A stretch of DNA of 64,000 nt from Actinophytocola gossypii (GTDB lineage: Bacteria > Actinomycetota > Actinomycetes > Mycobacteriales > Pseudonocardiaceae): contig NZ_JAFFZE010000023.1 of the NCBI RefSeq assembly GCF_025165815.1, positions 1 to 64,000 on the forward strand. The letters are read 5' to 3'. The translations under genes and the position numbers were made by a program. Below the pieces are notes generated by a model. The model had not been told where the DNA came from. It worked only from the letters and a program-made list of their open reading frames with translations, and did not search any database. The number at the start of each line of letters is the position of its first letter. Position 1 is the stretch's first letter. Of this stretch, positions 27,279-36,393 are shown piece after piece.

Positions 27279-27635
27279 CGGAGGTGACTTGCGGGGTGCG
27301 CCGTCCGAAAAACGCCGGGGCCGCCCGAAAGCGCCGGCGCCGTTCGGAAACGGTGGCGCACCCGGTGGTGGCGGCGCTCGGGCATAGGGCCAGCCCCGAA
27401 ACCAGACCCGGTGCGGCGGCGGGTTGTCCACAGCCCCGCCGTCGCACCGCCAGAACTGTCGGCCCCTGCCGGTAGATTGGAAGCCGGGGGCCGGAGGCCA
27501 TACCAGCGGTCGGATTTACACGAACGTGGTGTGTTCCGCAGGCAAGACGGAGGTCCACAGCCTCACGCGGGTGAACTCGGCCACGTGGGTGAACTCCGCG
27601 GAGCCCCGTCCGGGAAGCTTCGCCGGTCGCCGGCC
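27279..27635. other. Intergenic stretch upstream of the 78-bp repeat array
   Basis: No supported gene. At about 27299-27351 a loosely repeated block of GCCG-YYCGAAA-CGCCGG type occurs three times. Several short open frames cross the stretch but none has protein character. Together with the adjacent repeat array (27636-27858) the stretch without a gene after dctA is about 550 bp. Confidence 0.6.
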
Positions 27636-27858
27636 AGGTTCGGGTGCGGGCCTCCGTGTCCGACAAGCCGCCAGCCAGGTTCAAGTCCGGCGACGATGGC
27701 CAGCGAGCCCGGCTAGGTTCGAGTGCGGCGGCGGTGTCCGGTAAGCCGCCGGCTAGGTTCAAGTCCGGCGACGATGGCCAGCGAGCCCGGCTAGGTTCGA
27801 GTGCGGCGGCGGTGTCCGGTAAGCCGCCGGCTAGGTTCGAGTGCGGCGGCGGTGTCCG
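27636..27858. repeat. Alternating 38/40-bp tandem repeat (78-bp period)
   Basis: Units begin AGGTTC and end in GGCT and alternate between a 40-bp type A (AGGTTCGAGTGCGGCGGCGG...) and a 38-bp type B (AGGTTCAAGTCCGGCGACGA...). The order is a degenerate A (27636-27676), B (27677-27714), A (27715-27754), B (27755-27792), A (27793-27832) and a partial A (27833-27858). The two B copies match exactly, as do the full A copies at 27715 and 27793. The last unit forms the 3' end of the PPOX-family gene and supplies its stop codon. Confidence 0.95.
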
Positions 27859-28286
27859 CGGTTCGGGTGCCACGACTCGATGACCAGGTGGTCCCTCGTG
27901 TCGCCGAGGTAGGTGAGGGCCACCTCCGTCAGGTCGACCTCGAAGAAGCCGGCGTCCGGGTCTGGGTGGTCCGGCGGCGCACCAACCGCGACCAGCCGGC
28001 CGGCCAGCTTGGCGTCGCCTGGCCACTCGCCGTCTTCTGGTGGCTCGAGGGTCGGGCTGTGGATCGCCACCCTCGGGTCGCGGCGGACATCGCGCAGTTT
28101 CAGCGAAGCGCCCATCATTCCGAGGGTCACGCTGCCGGCGTTGAACTCGAGTTCGGTCGCGCTGATGCGGGGTGAGCCGTCGGCGCGCAGTGTGGCGATC
28201 GTCTTGTTGGTGCCGGCCGCGAAGACGGCGCGTACCCGGTCGGCGAACTCCGGGCACTGGGCCTCGACGTCCCTCCATGTGAACAT
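27831..28286 (-). CDS. Pyridoxamine 5'-phosphate oxidase-family protein (FMN-binding split barrel)
   Basis: A 151-aa protein with the split-barrel fold: RVRAVFAAGTNKTIATLRADGSPRISATELEF, then SVTLGMMGASLKLRDVRRDPRVAIHSP and a C-terminal VALTYLGDTRDHLVIESWHP. Relatives bind FMN, F420 or heme. The ATG at 28286 is the natural start. The final eight residues (GHRRRTRT) and the TAG come from the repeat unit at 27833-27858, so the native 3' end appears to have been replaced or extended by repeat DNA. It is divergent from a TetR gene. Confidence 0.85.
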   Translation of the reverse strand: MFTWRDVEAQCPEFADRVRAVFAAGTNKTIATLRADGSPRISATELEFNAGSVTLGMMGASLKLRDVRRDPRVAIHSPTLEPPEDGEWPGDAKLAGRLVAVGAPPDHPDPDAGFFEVDLTEVALTYLGDTRDHLVIESWHPNRGHRRRTRT

Positions 28287-28352
28287 GTGCTCCCCTTTCT
28301 GAACGGCGGTTCGGATACTACCTCGGTTTCCGATTCGTGGTTCAATAACCCT

Positions 28353-28919
28353 GTGGGTAGACCGCGCAAGATCTCGGACGAGGAGTTGATGGACGCCTGC
28401 GGGCACGTCATCGGCCGGCACGGCGCCGGGTTCACGCTGGCGCAGGTGGCGGCCGAGGCGGGCGTGGCGGTCGGCACCGTGTCCGGTCGGTTCGGGTCGA
28501 AGCGGGGACTGTTGGTCGCGATGATGACCAGCGCGGCGGCGGGGGTCGAGCAGCGGATGCGCGCGGCGGCCGCCGCGCACGAGGACCCGATCGACGCGGT
28601 GATCGCCGCGGCCCTGGTCACCGCCGAGGGGATCGACGATCCGGGCACCACGGCGAACCATCTCGCCCAGCTCGGTGTCGATCTGACCGACCCGGAACTG
28701 CGCGACGGCCTCGGGGTTCTTCGCGAGCGTGTGCAGAAGGTGCTGGCGTCGCTCCTGGCCGAGGCCGTGCTCCCGGACTCCCCGCCCGTTGCCCGTGCCG
28801 CTCGCATCGTCGCCGCGATGGTGCACGGTGCGCAGCTGGACTGGGCGCTGCGACCCCGCGGCCGGCTGGCCGTCCGGCTACGCGCCGATCTGCGCGCGGT
28901 GCTGACGGCGTGGCGCTGA
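28353..28919 (+). CDS. TetR-family transcriptional regulator
   Basis: A 188-aa regulator starting at the GTG of VGRPRKISDEEL. The helix-turn-helix (GAGFTLAQVAAEAGVAVGTVSGRFGSKRGLLVAMM) is clear and the C-terminal half is a helical ligand domain. A TTCAAT hexamer ends 6 nt before the GTG, consistent with a leaderless mRNA. TCGGA/TCCGA half-sites in the 66-bp gap to the divergent PPOX gene could be its operator. It probably regulates that neighbour. Confidence 0.85.
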   Translation: MGRPRKISDEELMDACGHVIGRHGAGFTLAQVAAEAGVAVGTVSGRFGSKRGLLVAMMTSAAAGVEQRMRAAAAAHEDPIDAVIAAALVTAEGIDDPGTTANHLAQLGVDLTDPELRDGLGVLRERVQKVLASLLAEAVLPDSPPVARAARIVAAMVHGAQLDWALRPRGRLAVRLRADLRAVLTAWR

Positions 28920-29102
28920 GCCGAGGTACGTCGATCGGGCGAGCGCACTACGTCGGGCACCCGCTGCGACCGGCAAAGGCAAAACGACCTGGCTGGCGCA
29001 CGGGGTTCCGATCACCGGTGGAGGTCTCGCATCTCGGCAGGTCGACGTCGTTCTGCCCGAAGGGGTCGCTGAAAGACAGGGACCCGGACAGCGATGTCCC
29101 GG

Positions 29103-29783
29103 TCAGGCGTTGAAGACGGCCTCGGAGCGCTCGCGGTGTTCGTGCAGGTCCCAGTACAGGGGAGCGATCTGCTCGGGCGTGGCCGTCGGGGCGCCCGCCG
29201 GGCCGCCCCCGCCGATCCAGACGTTGATCACCACGTGGGCGGCGTACACGCCGCTGCCGGTCAGCTCCTTGTTGAGGTTGAGCACCCAGTTGCGCAGAGC
29301 CCCTTGGGCGGCGTTGACGTTGCCGAGCATCGGCACCGGGTCAACGGATCCGCCGCCGGTGGTGAACAGCAGGGTCCCGGCGCCGGCCTCCCGCATGGCG
29401 GGCAGTACCGCCCGGGCCGCGGCGACGGCGCCGTAGAAGCTGTACTCGACCTGCGGTTGCAGGTTCTCCACGGTGACCTCCGATGGCGCGGCCATGGCGA
29501 AGCCAGGCACCGGGGAGTGCGGGGCCGGCGAGTACTCCAGTACGTCGATGCCGCCGAAGTGGGCCCGCGCAGCGCCCAGGGCATCGGTCAGCGCGGTGCG
29601 GTCGAGGACGTCGGCGGGGAAGACGGCGGCCTTGATGCCGTCCCGGCCGAGCTGGTCGACCAGTGTTTCCAGCTTCTCCTCGGTGCGGGCGATCAGGGCG
29701 ACGTCGAAGCCCCGGCCGCCGAAGGTGCGGGCGATGGCCAGGCCCATGCCGGGGCCGGCGCCGATGATGGCGAGAGTAGGCAC
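29103..29783 (-). CDS. Atypical SDR-fold protein lacking the catalytic Tyr-Lys
   Basis: A 226-aa Rossmann-fold protein. The cofactor loop IIGAGPGMGLAIA is present near the N-terminus, and LLFTTGGGSVDP aligns with the usual catalytic-Ser strand. Where classical SDRs have YxxxK the sequence reads GNVNAAQGALRNW, so the Tyr is absent and the Lys is not in place. It may be a reductase of a divergent subfamily or a binding protein. It is probably cotranscribed with the small gene at 29840 and faces HxlR control. Confidence 0.8.
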   Translation of the reverse strand: MPTLAIIGAGPGMGLAIARTFGGRGFDVALIARTEEKLETLVDQLGRDGIKAAVFPADVLDRTALTDALGAARAHFGGIDVLEYSPAPHSPVPGFAMAAPSEVTVENLQPQVEYSFYGAVAAARAVLPAMREAGAGTLLFTTGGGSVDPVPMLGNVNAAQGALRNWVLNLNKELTGSGVYAAHVVINVWIGGGGPAGAPTATPEQIAPLYWDLHEHRERSEAVFNA

Positions 29784-29839
29784 AGTCGGATCTCTTCCGT
29801 GTCGTGACCGCCGGGACGGATGCCCGGCGGGCGGGCGGA

Positions 29840-30082
29840 TCAGGTGAGGGCGGCGGGAACGGCGCAGCCGTCCGGGCCGCGGAGCGCCGCGTCGTTGGCG
29901 GCGACGAGAACGGTGCGGCGGGCCCAGCCCTGCTGCCCGAAACGGCCTTCGGTGAGCACGCGCCGGGTCTTCCTACGCTCCATACCGATCTCGTCGGCCG
30001 AGCCGAGCAGGTCGTCGGGGCCGAAGATCGACCGGGCCGGCTGGAAGACCGCGTTTCCGGCGGCCTGGCTCTCCACTTTCAT
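29840..30082 (-). CDS. Small hypothetical protein (80 aa)
   Basis: An open frame from an ATG with GGAG 7 nt upstream, ending 56 bp before the SDR-like gene. The sequence contains MKVESQAAGNAVFQPARSIFG and EGRFGQQGWARRTVLVAAND. I recognise no family, and it could be the remnant of a longer protein. Its position, divergent from the HxlR regulator across a dyad, argues that something is transcribed from here, either this gene or only the SDR. Confidence 0.4.
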   Translation of the reverse strand: MKVESQAAGNAVFQPARSIFGPDDLLGSADEIGMERRKTRRVLTEGRFGQQGWARRTVLVAANDAALRGPDGCAVPAALT

Positions 30083-30103
30083 GGAGCATCTCCAATTCCT
30101 ACT

Positions 30104-30150
30104 TTTTGTGCGTAGCGCCATGATGGACCAGTATGGAAGTCCGCACAAAA
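30104..30150. promoter_or_regulatory. HxlR operator candidate
   Basis: TTTTGTGCG (30104-30112) and CGCACAAAA (30142-30150) are exact 9-bp inverted arms 29 bp apart, in the gap between the divergent small gene and hxlR-type regulator. A CCAT/ATGG dyad lies inside. A shared control site for the pair is inferred. Confidence 0.5.
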
Positions 30151-30187
30151 GGCACATCGATGTTCGTTCCGGAGGGAAAGGTGCGCC

Positions 30188-30589
30188 ATGGACACAGCAG
30201 ACCGACCCGATGCCGCCGCTCGCCGGGGGCCGTGTGCCGCCATCCCCGCTGAGCAGATGGGGTTCGTCCGGCAGATCCTGGACCGGATCGGCGACAAGTG
30301 GAGCATGCTCGTGATCGCCGTGCTGGACACCGGTCCCCTGCGCTACACCGACCTACAGCGCGAAGTCCCCGGCATCTCCCAGCGGATGCTCACCCTCACC
30401 GTGCGCCAACTCCAGCAGGACGGCCTGGTGACCCGGACCGCCCACGCCGAGGTGCCACCACGGGTGGAGTACGCACTCACGCCCCTGGGCCGGAGCCTGC
30501 ACCAGATCGTCACATCCCTGATCACCTGGGTCGCCGACCACCACGGCCAGATCCGCGAACACCGGACCAACGCGGCCACCACACCATGA
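30188..30589 (+). CDS. HxlR-family transcriptional regulator
   Basis: A 133-aa winged-helix regulator. It has an N-terminal Cys (GPCAAIP) and the HxlR core GDKWSMLVIAVLDTGPLRYTDLQREVPGISQRMLTLTVRQLQQDGLVTR, then the wing VPPRVEYALTPLGRSL. Many members sense electrophiles or oxidants through such a Cys. It is divergent from the SDR-like gene and is its likely regulator. Confidence 0.93.
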   Translation: MDTADRPDAAARRGPCAAIPAEQMGFVRQILDRIGDKWSMLVIAVLDTGPLRYTDLQREVPGISQRMLTLTVRQLQQDGLVTRTAHAEVPPRVEYALTPLGRSLHQIVTSLITWVADHHGQIREHRTNAATTP

Positions 30590-30606
30590 TGTCCAGTGGG
30601 TTGGTG

Positions 30607-31044
30607 TCAATTCAGGTACGTGCGTAGGCCGCGTTGGCCGCGTCGCATCATGAGGGCGTGGTTGGCCAGCAGCAGCGGCCGCGCCACCGGCGCGAACGCG
30701 CGCAGCAGCGGCTTGGTGACCACGACCTGCTGGTCGATCACGAGGTGGGCAACGCCGGTCCCGGTCACGACGGCCTCCGTGTGGCCCTCCAGGTCGCCGG
30801 TCATGTCCACGCGTAGGCGGCCGGAACGCTCGTCCTGGACGGCCCGGTGCAGGCGGAAGATGAGGGCGTACGGCAGCGTCGACCGGCAGACCAGCTCGGC
30901 GGTGTCGTCGTCGACGCGGTGCACGGCACGCACATCACGCCACCACAGTGGCCAGCTGGTGAGGTCGACGAGCGCCTCGAACACCCGGCTCGCCGCCGCC
31001 GGTAGGGACCACACGGCGTGGAACCGGTAGTCGTTCAGGGTCAC
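30607..31044 (-). CDS. SRPBCC/polyketide cyclase-family protein
   Basis: A 145-aa helix-grip (START-like) protein: YRFHAVWSLPAAASRVFEALVDLTSWPLWWRDV at the N-terminus, then strands VDDDTAELVCRSTLPYALIFRLHR and RVDMTGDLEGHTEAVVTG, and a C-terminal helix with MMRRGQRGLRTYL. Such proteins bind hydrophobic ligands. The GTG at 31044 is 7 nt after a CATACT -10 box, so the mRNA is probably leaderless. A longer start at 31080 would overlap the divergent SDR start. Confidence 0.82.
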   Translation of the reverse strand: MTLNDYRFHAVWSLPAAASRVFEALVDLTSWPLWWRDVRAVHRVDDDTAELVCRSTLPYALIFRLHRAVQDERSGRLRVDMTGDLEGHTEAVVTGTGVAHLVIDQQVVVTKPLLRAFAPVARPLLLANHALMMRRGQRGLRTYLN

Positions 31045-31078
31045 GACGTCGAGTATGCCGGCGGCTAGGGTGCGAGCC

Positions 31079-31951
31079 ATGGCACAGTGGACCGCCCGTG
31101 ACATTCCGGACCAGGCCGGGCGCACCGTCGTGGTGACCGGGGCCAGCAGCGGCATCGGGCTGGTGACGGCTCGGGTGCTCGCGGCCAGGGGCGCCCGGGT
31201 GGTGCTCGCGTGCCGGGACGTCGCCAAGGGCGAGGCCGTGTCCCCACCGGGTGACGTCGAGGTGCGGCGGCTCGATCTGGCTGATCTGGCCTCGGTGCGC
31301 GCGTTCGCGGACACCCTTCCGGACGACGCGATCGACGTGCTGGTCAACAACGCGGGAGTCATGGCGGTGCCGCATCGGCGCACGGTCGACGGGTTCGAGC
31401 TGCAGTTCGGGACGAACCATCTGGGGCACTTCGCGTTGACCGGGCTTCTGTTGGACCGGATCCGGGACCGGGTGGTGACGGTCTCGAGCGTGACGCACCG
31501 GATCGGGCGAATCGTGATGGACGACCTGAACTGGGAGCGCCGGCGTTATCTGCGGTGGCCGGCGTACGGGCAGTCGAAGTTGGCGAACCTGCTGTTCACG
31601 TACGAGCTGAACCGGCGGCTGACGGCGTCCGGGTCGGCGGTGCGGGCCTACGCCGCCCACCCGGGCTACGCGAACACGAACCTCCACTCGCACAGCGAGT
31701 CGCTGTTCGGCCACCTGATGGTGCTGGCCGGGCGGGCCGTCGGCCAGTCGGCGGAGCTGGCCGCCCAGCCGAGCCTCTACGCCGCGACCATGCCGAACCT
31801 GCCCGGCGGTACCTACGTCGGCCCGGGCGGCCCGATGGAGATCCGCGGCGCGCCGAAGATCGTCGGCTCCGCGCGCGCCGCGCGGGACCCTCGGGTGGCG
31901 GCGATGCTCTGGGACCGCTCGGAGCGGCTGACCGGGGTGGAGACCGCTTAG
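31079..31951 (+). CDS. SDR-family oxidoreductase (retinol-dehydrogenase-like)
   Basis: A 290-aa short-chain dehydrogenase with TGASSGIG (cofactor loop), NNAGVM, the [10 protein letters not shown] segment, and the YGQSK catalytic pair. This resembles the actinobacterial light-dependent-reductase/retinol dehydrogenase-like group. TAGGGT (31066-31071) lies 7 nt before the ATG, suggesting a leaderless transcript. Its stop overlaps the uvrA stop by 4 bp in tail-to-tail arrangement. Confidence 0.9.
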   Translation: MAQWTARDIPDQAGRTVVVTGASSGIGLVTARVLAARGARVVLACRDVAKGEAVSPPGDVEVRRLDLADLASVRAFADTLPDDAIDVLVNNAGVMAVPHRRTVDGFELQFGTNHLGHFALTGLLLDRIRDRVVTVSSVTHRIGRIVMDDLNWERRRYLRWPAYGQSKLANLLFTYELNRRLTASGSAVRAYAAHPGYANTNLHSHSESLFGHLMVLAGRAVGQSAELAAQPSLYAATMPNLPGGTYVGPGGPMEIRGAPKIVGSARAARDPRVAAMLWDRSERLTGVETA

Positions 31952-34806
31952 TCCGCGAGCACCGGGCGCAGGAACTGACCCGTGTAGCTCTCCTCGACGT
32001 CGGCGACGTCCTCGGGAGTGCCCTCGGCGATCACCATGCCGCCGCCGGAACCGCCCTCGGGGCCCATGTCGACGATCCAGTCCGAGGTCTTGATCACGTC
32101 GAGGTTGTGCTCGATGACGATGACCGTGTTCCCCTTGTCCACCAGGCCGTTGATCACGCCGATCAGCTTGCGGATGTCCTCGAAGTGCAGGCCGGTGGTC
32201 GGCTCGTCGAGGACGTACACGGTCTTGCCGGTCGACCGCTTCTGCAGCTCCGACGCCAGCTTCACCCGCTGCGCCTCGCCGCCGGACAGGGTCGGCGCGG
32301 GCTGGCCGAGCCGAACGTAGCCGAGGCCGACGTCCACCAGGGTCTTCAGGTGGCGGTGGATCGCCCGGATCGGCTCGAAGAACCGCTCCGCCTCCTCGAT
32401 CGGCATGTCGAGGACCTCGGAGATCGTCTTCCCCTTGTAGTGCACCTCCAGCGTCTCCCGGTTGTACCGGGCGCCCTTGCAGACCTCGCACGGCACGTAC
32501 ACGTCCGGCAGGAAGTTCATCTCGATCTTGATCGTGCCGTCGCCCGCGCACGCCTCGCACCGGCCGCCCTTGACGTTGAACGAGAACCGGCCCGGCTGGT
32601 ATCCGCGCACCTTCGCCTCGGTGGTGGCCGCGAACAGCTTCCGCACGTGGTCGAACACACCCGTGTACGTCGCCGGGTTGGACCGCGGAGTGCGGCCGAT
32701 CGGCGACTGGTCGACCCGGACCAGCTTGTCGACCAGGTCGAGGCCCTTCACCCTGGTGTGCCGGCCGGGCACCTGCCGAGCGCCGTTCAGCTTGTTCGCC
32801 AGCACGGTCGCCAGGATGTCGTTGACCAGCGTTGACTTGCCGGAGCCGGACACGCCGGTGACCGACACCAGGCACCCGAGCGGGAACGACACGTCGATCC
32901 CGCGCAGGTTGTGCTCGCGCGCCCCGACCACGGTCAGCTGCCGCTTCCGGTCGGCCACGCGCCGCATCGCCGGGGTGGGGATCTCCATCCGCCTGGACAG
33001 GTACGCGCCGGTCAGCGAATCCTTGTTCCGCAACAGTTTCTGGAACGGTCCGCTGTGGACGATGTGCCCGCCGTGCTCCCCCGCGCCCGGGCCGATGTCG
33101 ACCACCCAGTCGGAGGCGCGGATGGTGTCCTCGTCGTGCTCGACGACGATCAGCGTGTTGCCGAGGTCGCGCAGCCGGGTGAGGGTCTCGATCAGCCGGT
33201 GGTTGTCCCGCTGGTGCAGGCCGATCGACGGTTCGTCGAGCACGTACAGCACGCCGACCAGCCCGGAGCCGATCTGGGTGGCCAGGCGGATGCGCTGTGC
33301 CTCACCACCCGAAAGGGTGCCGGACGCCCGGTCGAGTGACAGGTAGTCGAGGCCGACGTCGAGCAGGAAGCGCAGCCGGGCCTGGATCTCCTTGAGCACC
33401 GCGCCGGCGATCATCGTCTCGCGCTTGCCCAGCCGCAGGCCGTCGAGGAAGTCGGCGCACTCCGCGATCGACAGCGCAGACACCTCGGCGATCGAGCGCG
33501 CGCCGTGCTCGCGGTGTTCGAGGGTGACCGCGAGGATCTCGGGCTTGAGCCGGGTGCCCTGGCACGCGGGACAGGGCACCTCCCGCATGTAGCCCTCGTA
33601 CTTGTCCCGCATGTACTCGGACTCGGTCTGCTCCTGGCGCCGTTCCAGGAACGGGATGACGCCCTCGAAGTTGGCGTAGTACGAACGCTCGCGGCCGTAG
33701 CGGTTGCGGTAGCGGACGTGCACCTGGTCGGGGGTGCCGTGCAGCACCGCCTTCTGCGCCTTGGCCGGCAGCCTGCGCCACGGCACGTCCATCCGGAACC
33801 CGACGGACTCGGCCAGCGAGGTCAGCAGGCGGGTGAAGTACTCGGCCGTCTGCCCGCCCGCCCACGGGGCGATCGCGCCGTCGGCCAGGCTCAGCTCGTC
33901 GTCCGGGACGACCAGCTCGGGGTCGACCTCCTGGCGCACGCCGATACCCGTGCACACCGGGCAGGCGCCGTAGGGCGAGTTGAACGAGAACGAGCGCGGC
34001 TCGAGGTCCTCGATGGTGAGCGCGTGGCCGTTGGGGCAGGCGAGGTGTTCGGAGAAGCCGCGGATGCGGTGCGGGTCGTTCTCCGGCAGGTCGACGAACT
34101 CCAGCTCGACCAGCCCGTCGGCCAGCCGCAGCGCGGTCTCGACGGAGTCGGTGAGCCGGCGCTTGGCGGACGCCTTGACGGTGAGGCGGTCGATCACGAC
34201 GGCGATGTCGTGCTTCTCCTGCTTCTTGAGCTTCGGCGGCTCGGCGAGCGTGTGGACCTGGCCGTCGACCCTCGCTCGGGAGTAGCCCTGCGACTGGAGC
34301 TGGGAGAACAGGTCGACGTACTCGCCCTTGCGGCCGCGCACCACCGGCGCCAGCACCTGGAAGCGGCTGCCGCTCTCCATGGCCAGGACCTGGTCGACGA
34401 TCTGCTGCGGGGTCTGCCGGCTGATCGGCTCGCCGCAGCGCGGGCAGTGCGGCTTGCCGGCGCGCGCGAAGAGGAGGCGCAGGTAGTCGTAGACCTCGGT
34501 GATGGTGCCGACCGTGGACCGGGGGTTGCGGCTGGTCGACTTCTGGTCGATGGACACCGCGGGCGAGAGGCCCTCGATGAAGTCGACGTCCGGCTTGTCC
34601 ATCTGGCCGAGGAACTGCCTGGCGTACGCCGACAGCGACTCCACGTATCGCCGCTGGCCCTCGGCGAAGATCGTGTCGAAGGCCAGGCTGGACTTGCCTG
34701 ACCCCGACAGCCCGGTGAACACGATCATGCTGTTCCGGGGCAGGTCGATGTTCACGCCGCGCAGGTTGTGCTCACGCGCGCCGCGAACGACGAGGCGGTC
34801 AGCCAC
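31948..34806 (-). CDS. uvrA: Excinuclease ABC subunit A
   Basis: A 952-aa damage-sensing ATPase of nucleotide excision repair. It carries two ABC modules: Walker [10 protein letters not shown] near residue 35 and GVSGSGKST in the second half, each with an LSGGEAQR signature. Zinc-finger cysteines occur in [13 protein letters not shown]...CPVCTG and CEACAGDG...CEVCKG. Length is normal for UvrA. It recognises distorted DNA with UvrB in the cytoplasm. I did not find a clear LexA box (GAAC-N4-GTTC) in the 211-bp upstream gap; a TAGCAT hexamer at 34880-34885 could be its -10. Confidence 0.98.
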   Translation of the reverse strand: MADRLVVRGAREHNLRGVNIDLPRNSMIVFTGLSGSGKSSLAFDTIFAEGQRRYVESLSAYARQFLGQMDKPDVDFIEGLSPAVSIDQKSTSRNPRSTVGTITEVYDYLRLLFARAGKPHCPRCGEPISRQTPQQIVDQVLAMESGSRFQVLAPVVRGRKGEYVDLFSQLQSQGYSRARVDGQVHTLAEPPKLKKQEKHDIAVVIDRLTVKASAKRRLTDSVETALRLADGLVELEFVDLPENDPHRIRGFSEHLACPNGHALTIEDLEPRSFSFNSPYGACPVCTGIGVRQEVDPELVVPDDELSLADGAIAPWAGGQTAEYFTRLLTSLAESVGFRMDVPWRRLPAKAQKAVLHGTPDQVHVRYRNRYGRERSYYANFEGVIPFLERRQEQTESEYMRDKYEGYMREVPCPACQGTRLKPEILAVTLEHREHGARSIAEVSALSIAECADFLDGLRLGKRETMIAGAVLKEIQARLRFLLDVGLDYLSLDRASGTLSGGEAQRIRLATQIGSGLVGVLYVLDEPSIGLHQRDNHRLIETLTRLRDLGNTLIVVEHDEDTIRASDWVVDIGPGAGEHGGHIVHSGPFQKLLRNKDSLTGAYLSRRMEIPTPAMRRVADRKRQLTVVGAREHNLRGIDVSFPLGCLVSVTGVSGSGKSTLVNDILATVLANKLNGARQVPGRHTRVKGLDLVDKLVRVDQSPIGRTPRSNPATYTGVFDHVRKLFAATTEAKVRGYQPGRFSFNVKGGRCEACAGDGTIKIEMNFLPDVYVPCEVCKGARYNRETLEVHYKGKTISEVLDMPIEEAERFFEPIRAIHRHLKTLVDVGLGYVRLGQPAPTLSGGEAQRVKLASELQKRSTGKTVYVLDEPTTGLHFEDIRKLIGVINGLVDKGNTVIVIEHNLDVIKTSDWIVDMGPEGGSGGGMVIAEGTPEDVADVEESYTGQFLRPVLAD

Positions 34807-35017
34807 GGCAGTCCCTTCACAAGATGCTGTCTCTGGTCGGCCAGGTGCAGGTCAGACACTGGTCCACCTGGCCGGGCCCATGCTAGGTCGGGGCACCGAC
34901 AGTTTCCGGCGACGGTCGTCGGCGACAGGTGGCTGTCCCGGGTCGGTGGGGCTCGCCTAGGCTGGATGTGACCAGGTCTGGTGCAGATCCCGACAACCGA
35001 CGCTCGGGGGTGGCGGT

Positions 35018-35812
35018 GTGACTGGCTCCAGCATCTCAAACGACGCGTCCGTCGTGCACGACAGTGTTCCCGAACAGCGGCGGGCCGAACGGTCGGCGGC
35101 GGAGCGGGCTCGGCGGCGGCTGGCCGACGTGCGAGAGGCGACCGAGAGACTGGATCGCCTGGTCACCGGCCTGGACGACGCCGGGATGCGGGCGCCGAGC
35201 CTGCTGCCCGGGTGGACGCGGGCGCACGTGGTCACCCATCTCGCGCGCAACGCGGACGGTTTGGTGAACCTGCTCACGTGGGCGCGGACCGGGGTCGAGC
35301 ACCCGATGTACGCGAGCAACGCCGACCGCGACGCGGACATCGAGGAGGGTGCCGGGCGGCTGGCGCAGGTCCTGCACGAGGATCTGCGCGCGGCCGGTGA
35401 CCGGTTCGCGGTGGCCGGCGAGCGGCTGACGGACTCCCAGTGGTCGGCGACCGTGGTCGCGCGGCTGCCGGCGCCGTTCCCGGCGTCGAACATCCCGTCG
35501 ATGCGCCTGTTCGAGCTGTGGGTGCACGGGGTCGACCTGGACGTGGGGTTCTCGTTCGCCGACATTTCCGACGAGCTGCTGGAGACGGCCGTGGCGTTGG
35601 CGGTCTCCCGGCACCTGGACCGCCCGGAAGGGCCATCCGTACACCTTCGGGTGACGTTCCCCGACGGTCGGGAGGCAACCTGGGATCTGGTCGGCGGGAC
35701 CGAGGTGCACGAGGTGTCGGGCGCGGCGGTGCCGGTGATCGCCTGGCTGACCGGGCGGGGCGACGGTGCGGAGCTGACCGGCGACGTGCCGGTACTACCC
35801 GCCTGGGGTTAG
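35018..35812 (+). CDS. Maleylpyruvate isomerase-family mycothiol-dependent enzyme
   Basis: A 264-aa protein of the DinB/MDMPI fold. The N-terminal helical bundle has the metal-ligand His in TRAHVVTHLARNADGL and the distal FELWVHGVDLDVG, and the C-terminal domain matches the SCP2-like MDMPI C-domain (HLRVTFPDGREATWDLVGG). Relatives use mycothiol, the actinobacterial thiol. The GTG at 35018 is one of two closely spaced options. It lies next to uvrA and the MBL gene and overlaps the DUF1349 gene tail to tail. Confidence 0.88.
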   Translation: MTGSSISNDASVVHDSVPEQRRAERSAAERARRRLADVREATERLDRLVTGLDDAGMRAPSLLPGWTRAHVVTHLARNADGLVNLLTWARTGVEHPMYASNADRDADIEEGAGRLAQVLHEDLRAAGDRFAVAGERLTDSQWSATVVARLPAPFPASNIPSMRLFELWVHGVDLDVGFSFADISDELLETAVALAVSRHLDRPEGPSVHLRVTFPDGREATWDLVGGTEVHEVSGAAVPVIAWLTGRGDGAELTGDVPVLPAWG

Positions 35813-36355
35813 CGTGACGTCGGTGAACGTGGTGGTGAAGCCGCTCCCGTCCGGGGCGGCGGCCATCACGCCGGCGAGCACGGACCGGCCGGGCGGCAGG
35901 TAGGCGAGCCGGAGCGTGGTGGTCGGTTCGGCGCCGTCCAGTCCGTACCTGATCGTGACCGTGTCACCCGAACGTGTGGCCTCGATCGTCACGCTGCGCG
36001 GTGCCGACACGGGCACCACGGACCAGTCGGAGAACTCCCTGGTCACGACGGCCGAGAGCTGCTGCTGCCCGTCGACGAGCTCGACGCCGCTCTTGATCCA
36101 GTTGGTTTCGTCGACCCGCAGGGCGATGCCGGCCTGGTCGTACTGGTCGCGGTAGGCGCCGGCGAAGGTGGCGCGCAGGACGAGGTCGCCGTCGACGAGG
36201 GTGCCGTAGACGTGCCCGGTGTCGCGGACGAAGCCGTAGTGGGTGGTGCGCCAGAAGTCGGTGTCGGGGTCGGCGGTGACGGTGAGCGCCCGGTCGTCGA
36301 GGGACCAGGTGGTCGGTTCGTTGAGCCAGCGCCAGCCCGTGATCATGCGCGCCAT
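35795..36355 (-). CDS. DUF1349-family protein (concanavalin A-like fold)
   Basis: A 186-aa protein with family features: WRWLNEPTTWSLDDRALTVTADPDTDFWRTTHYGF at the N-terminus, then DQAGIALRVDETNWIKSGVELVDG and a C-terminal beta-sandwich ending FTTTFTDVTLTPGG. Length is typical. The fold is a jelly roll like regulators of enolase in yeast or carbohydrate-binding lectin folds; the function is unknown. It overlaps the 3' end of the maleylpyruvate isomerase-family gene by 18 bp. Confidence 0.85.
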   Translation of the reverse strand: MARMITGWRWLNEPTTWSLDDRALTVTADPDTDFWRTTHYGFVRDTGHVYGTLVDGDLVLRATFAGAYRDQYDQAGIALRVDETNWIKSGVELVDGQQQLSAVVTREFSDWSVVPVSAPRSVTIEATRSGDTVTIRYGLDGAEPTTTLRLAYLPPGRSVLAGVMAAAPDGSGFTTTFTDVTLTPGG

Positions 36356-36393
36356 GCTGTCAGGTGGGCGGTCGGGCGCGCTAGGGTCGCGGC

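Noticed and set aside
27636-27858. CRISPR-like array with 38-40-bp spacing
   Set aside because: Both unit types are themselves repeated; there are no unique spacers between short repeats.
28920-29102. A 60-codon frame after the TetR gene
   Set aside because: No RBS, poor codon bias and no hydrophobic pattern; treated as intergenic.
34807-35017. SOS box upstream of uvrA
   Set aside because: No GAAC-N4-GTTC dyad could be found in the gap despite looking on both strands.
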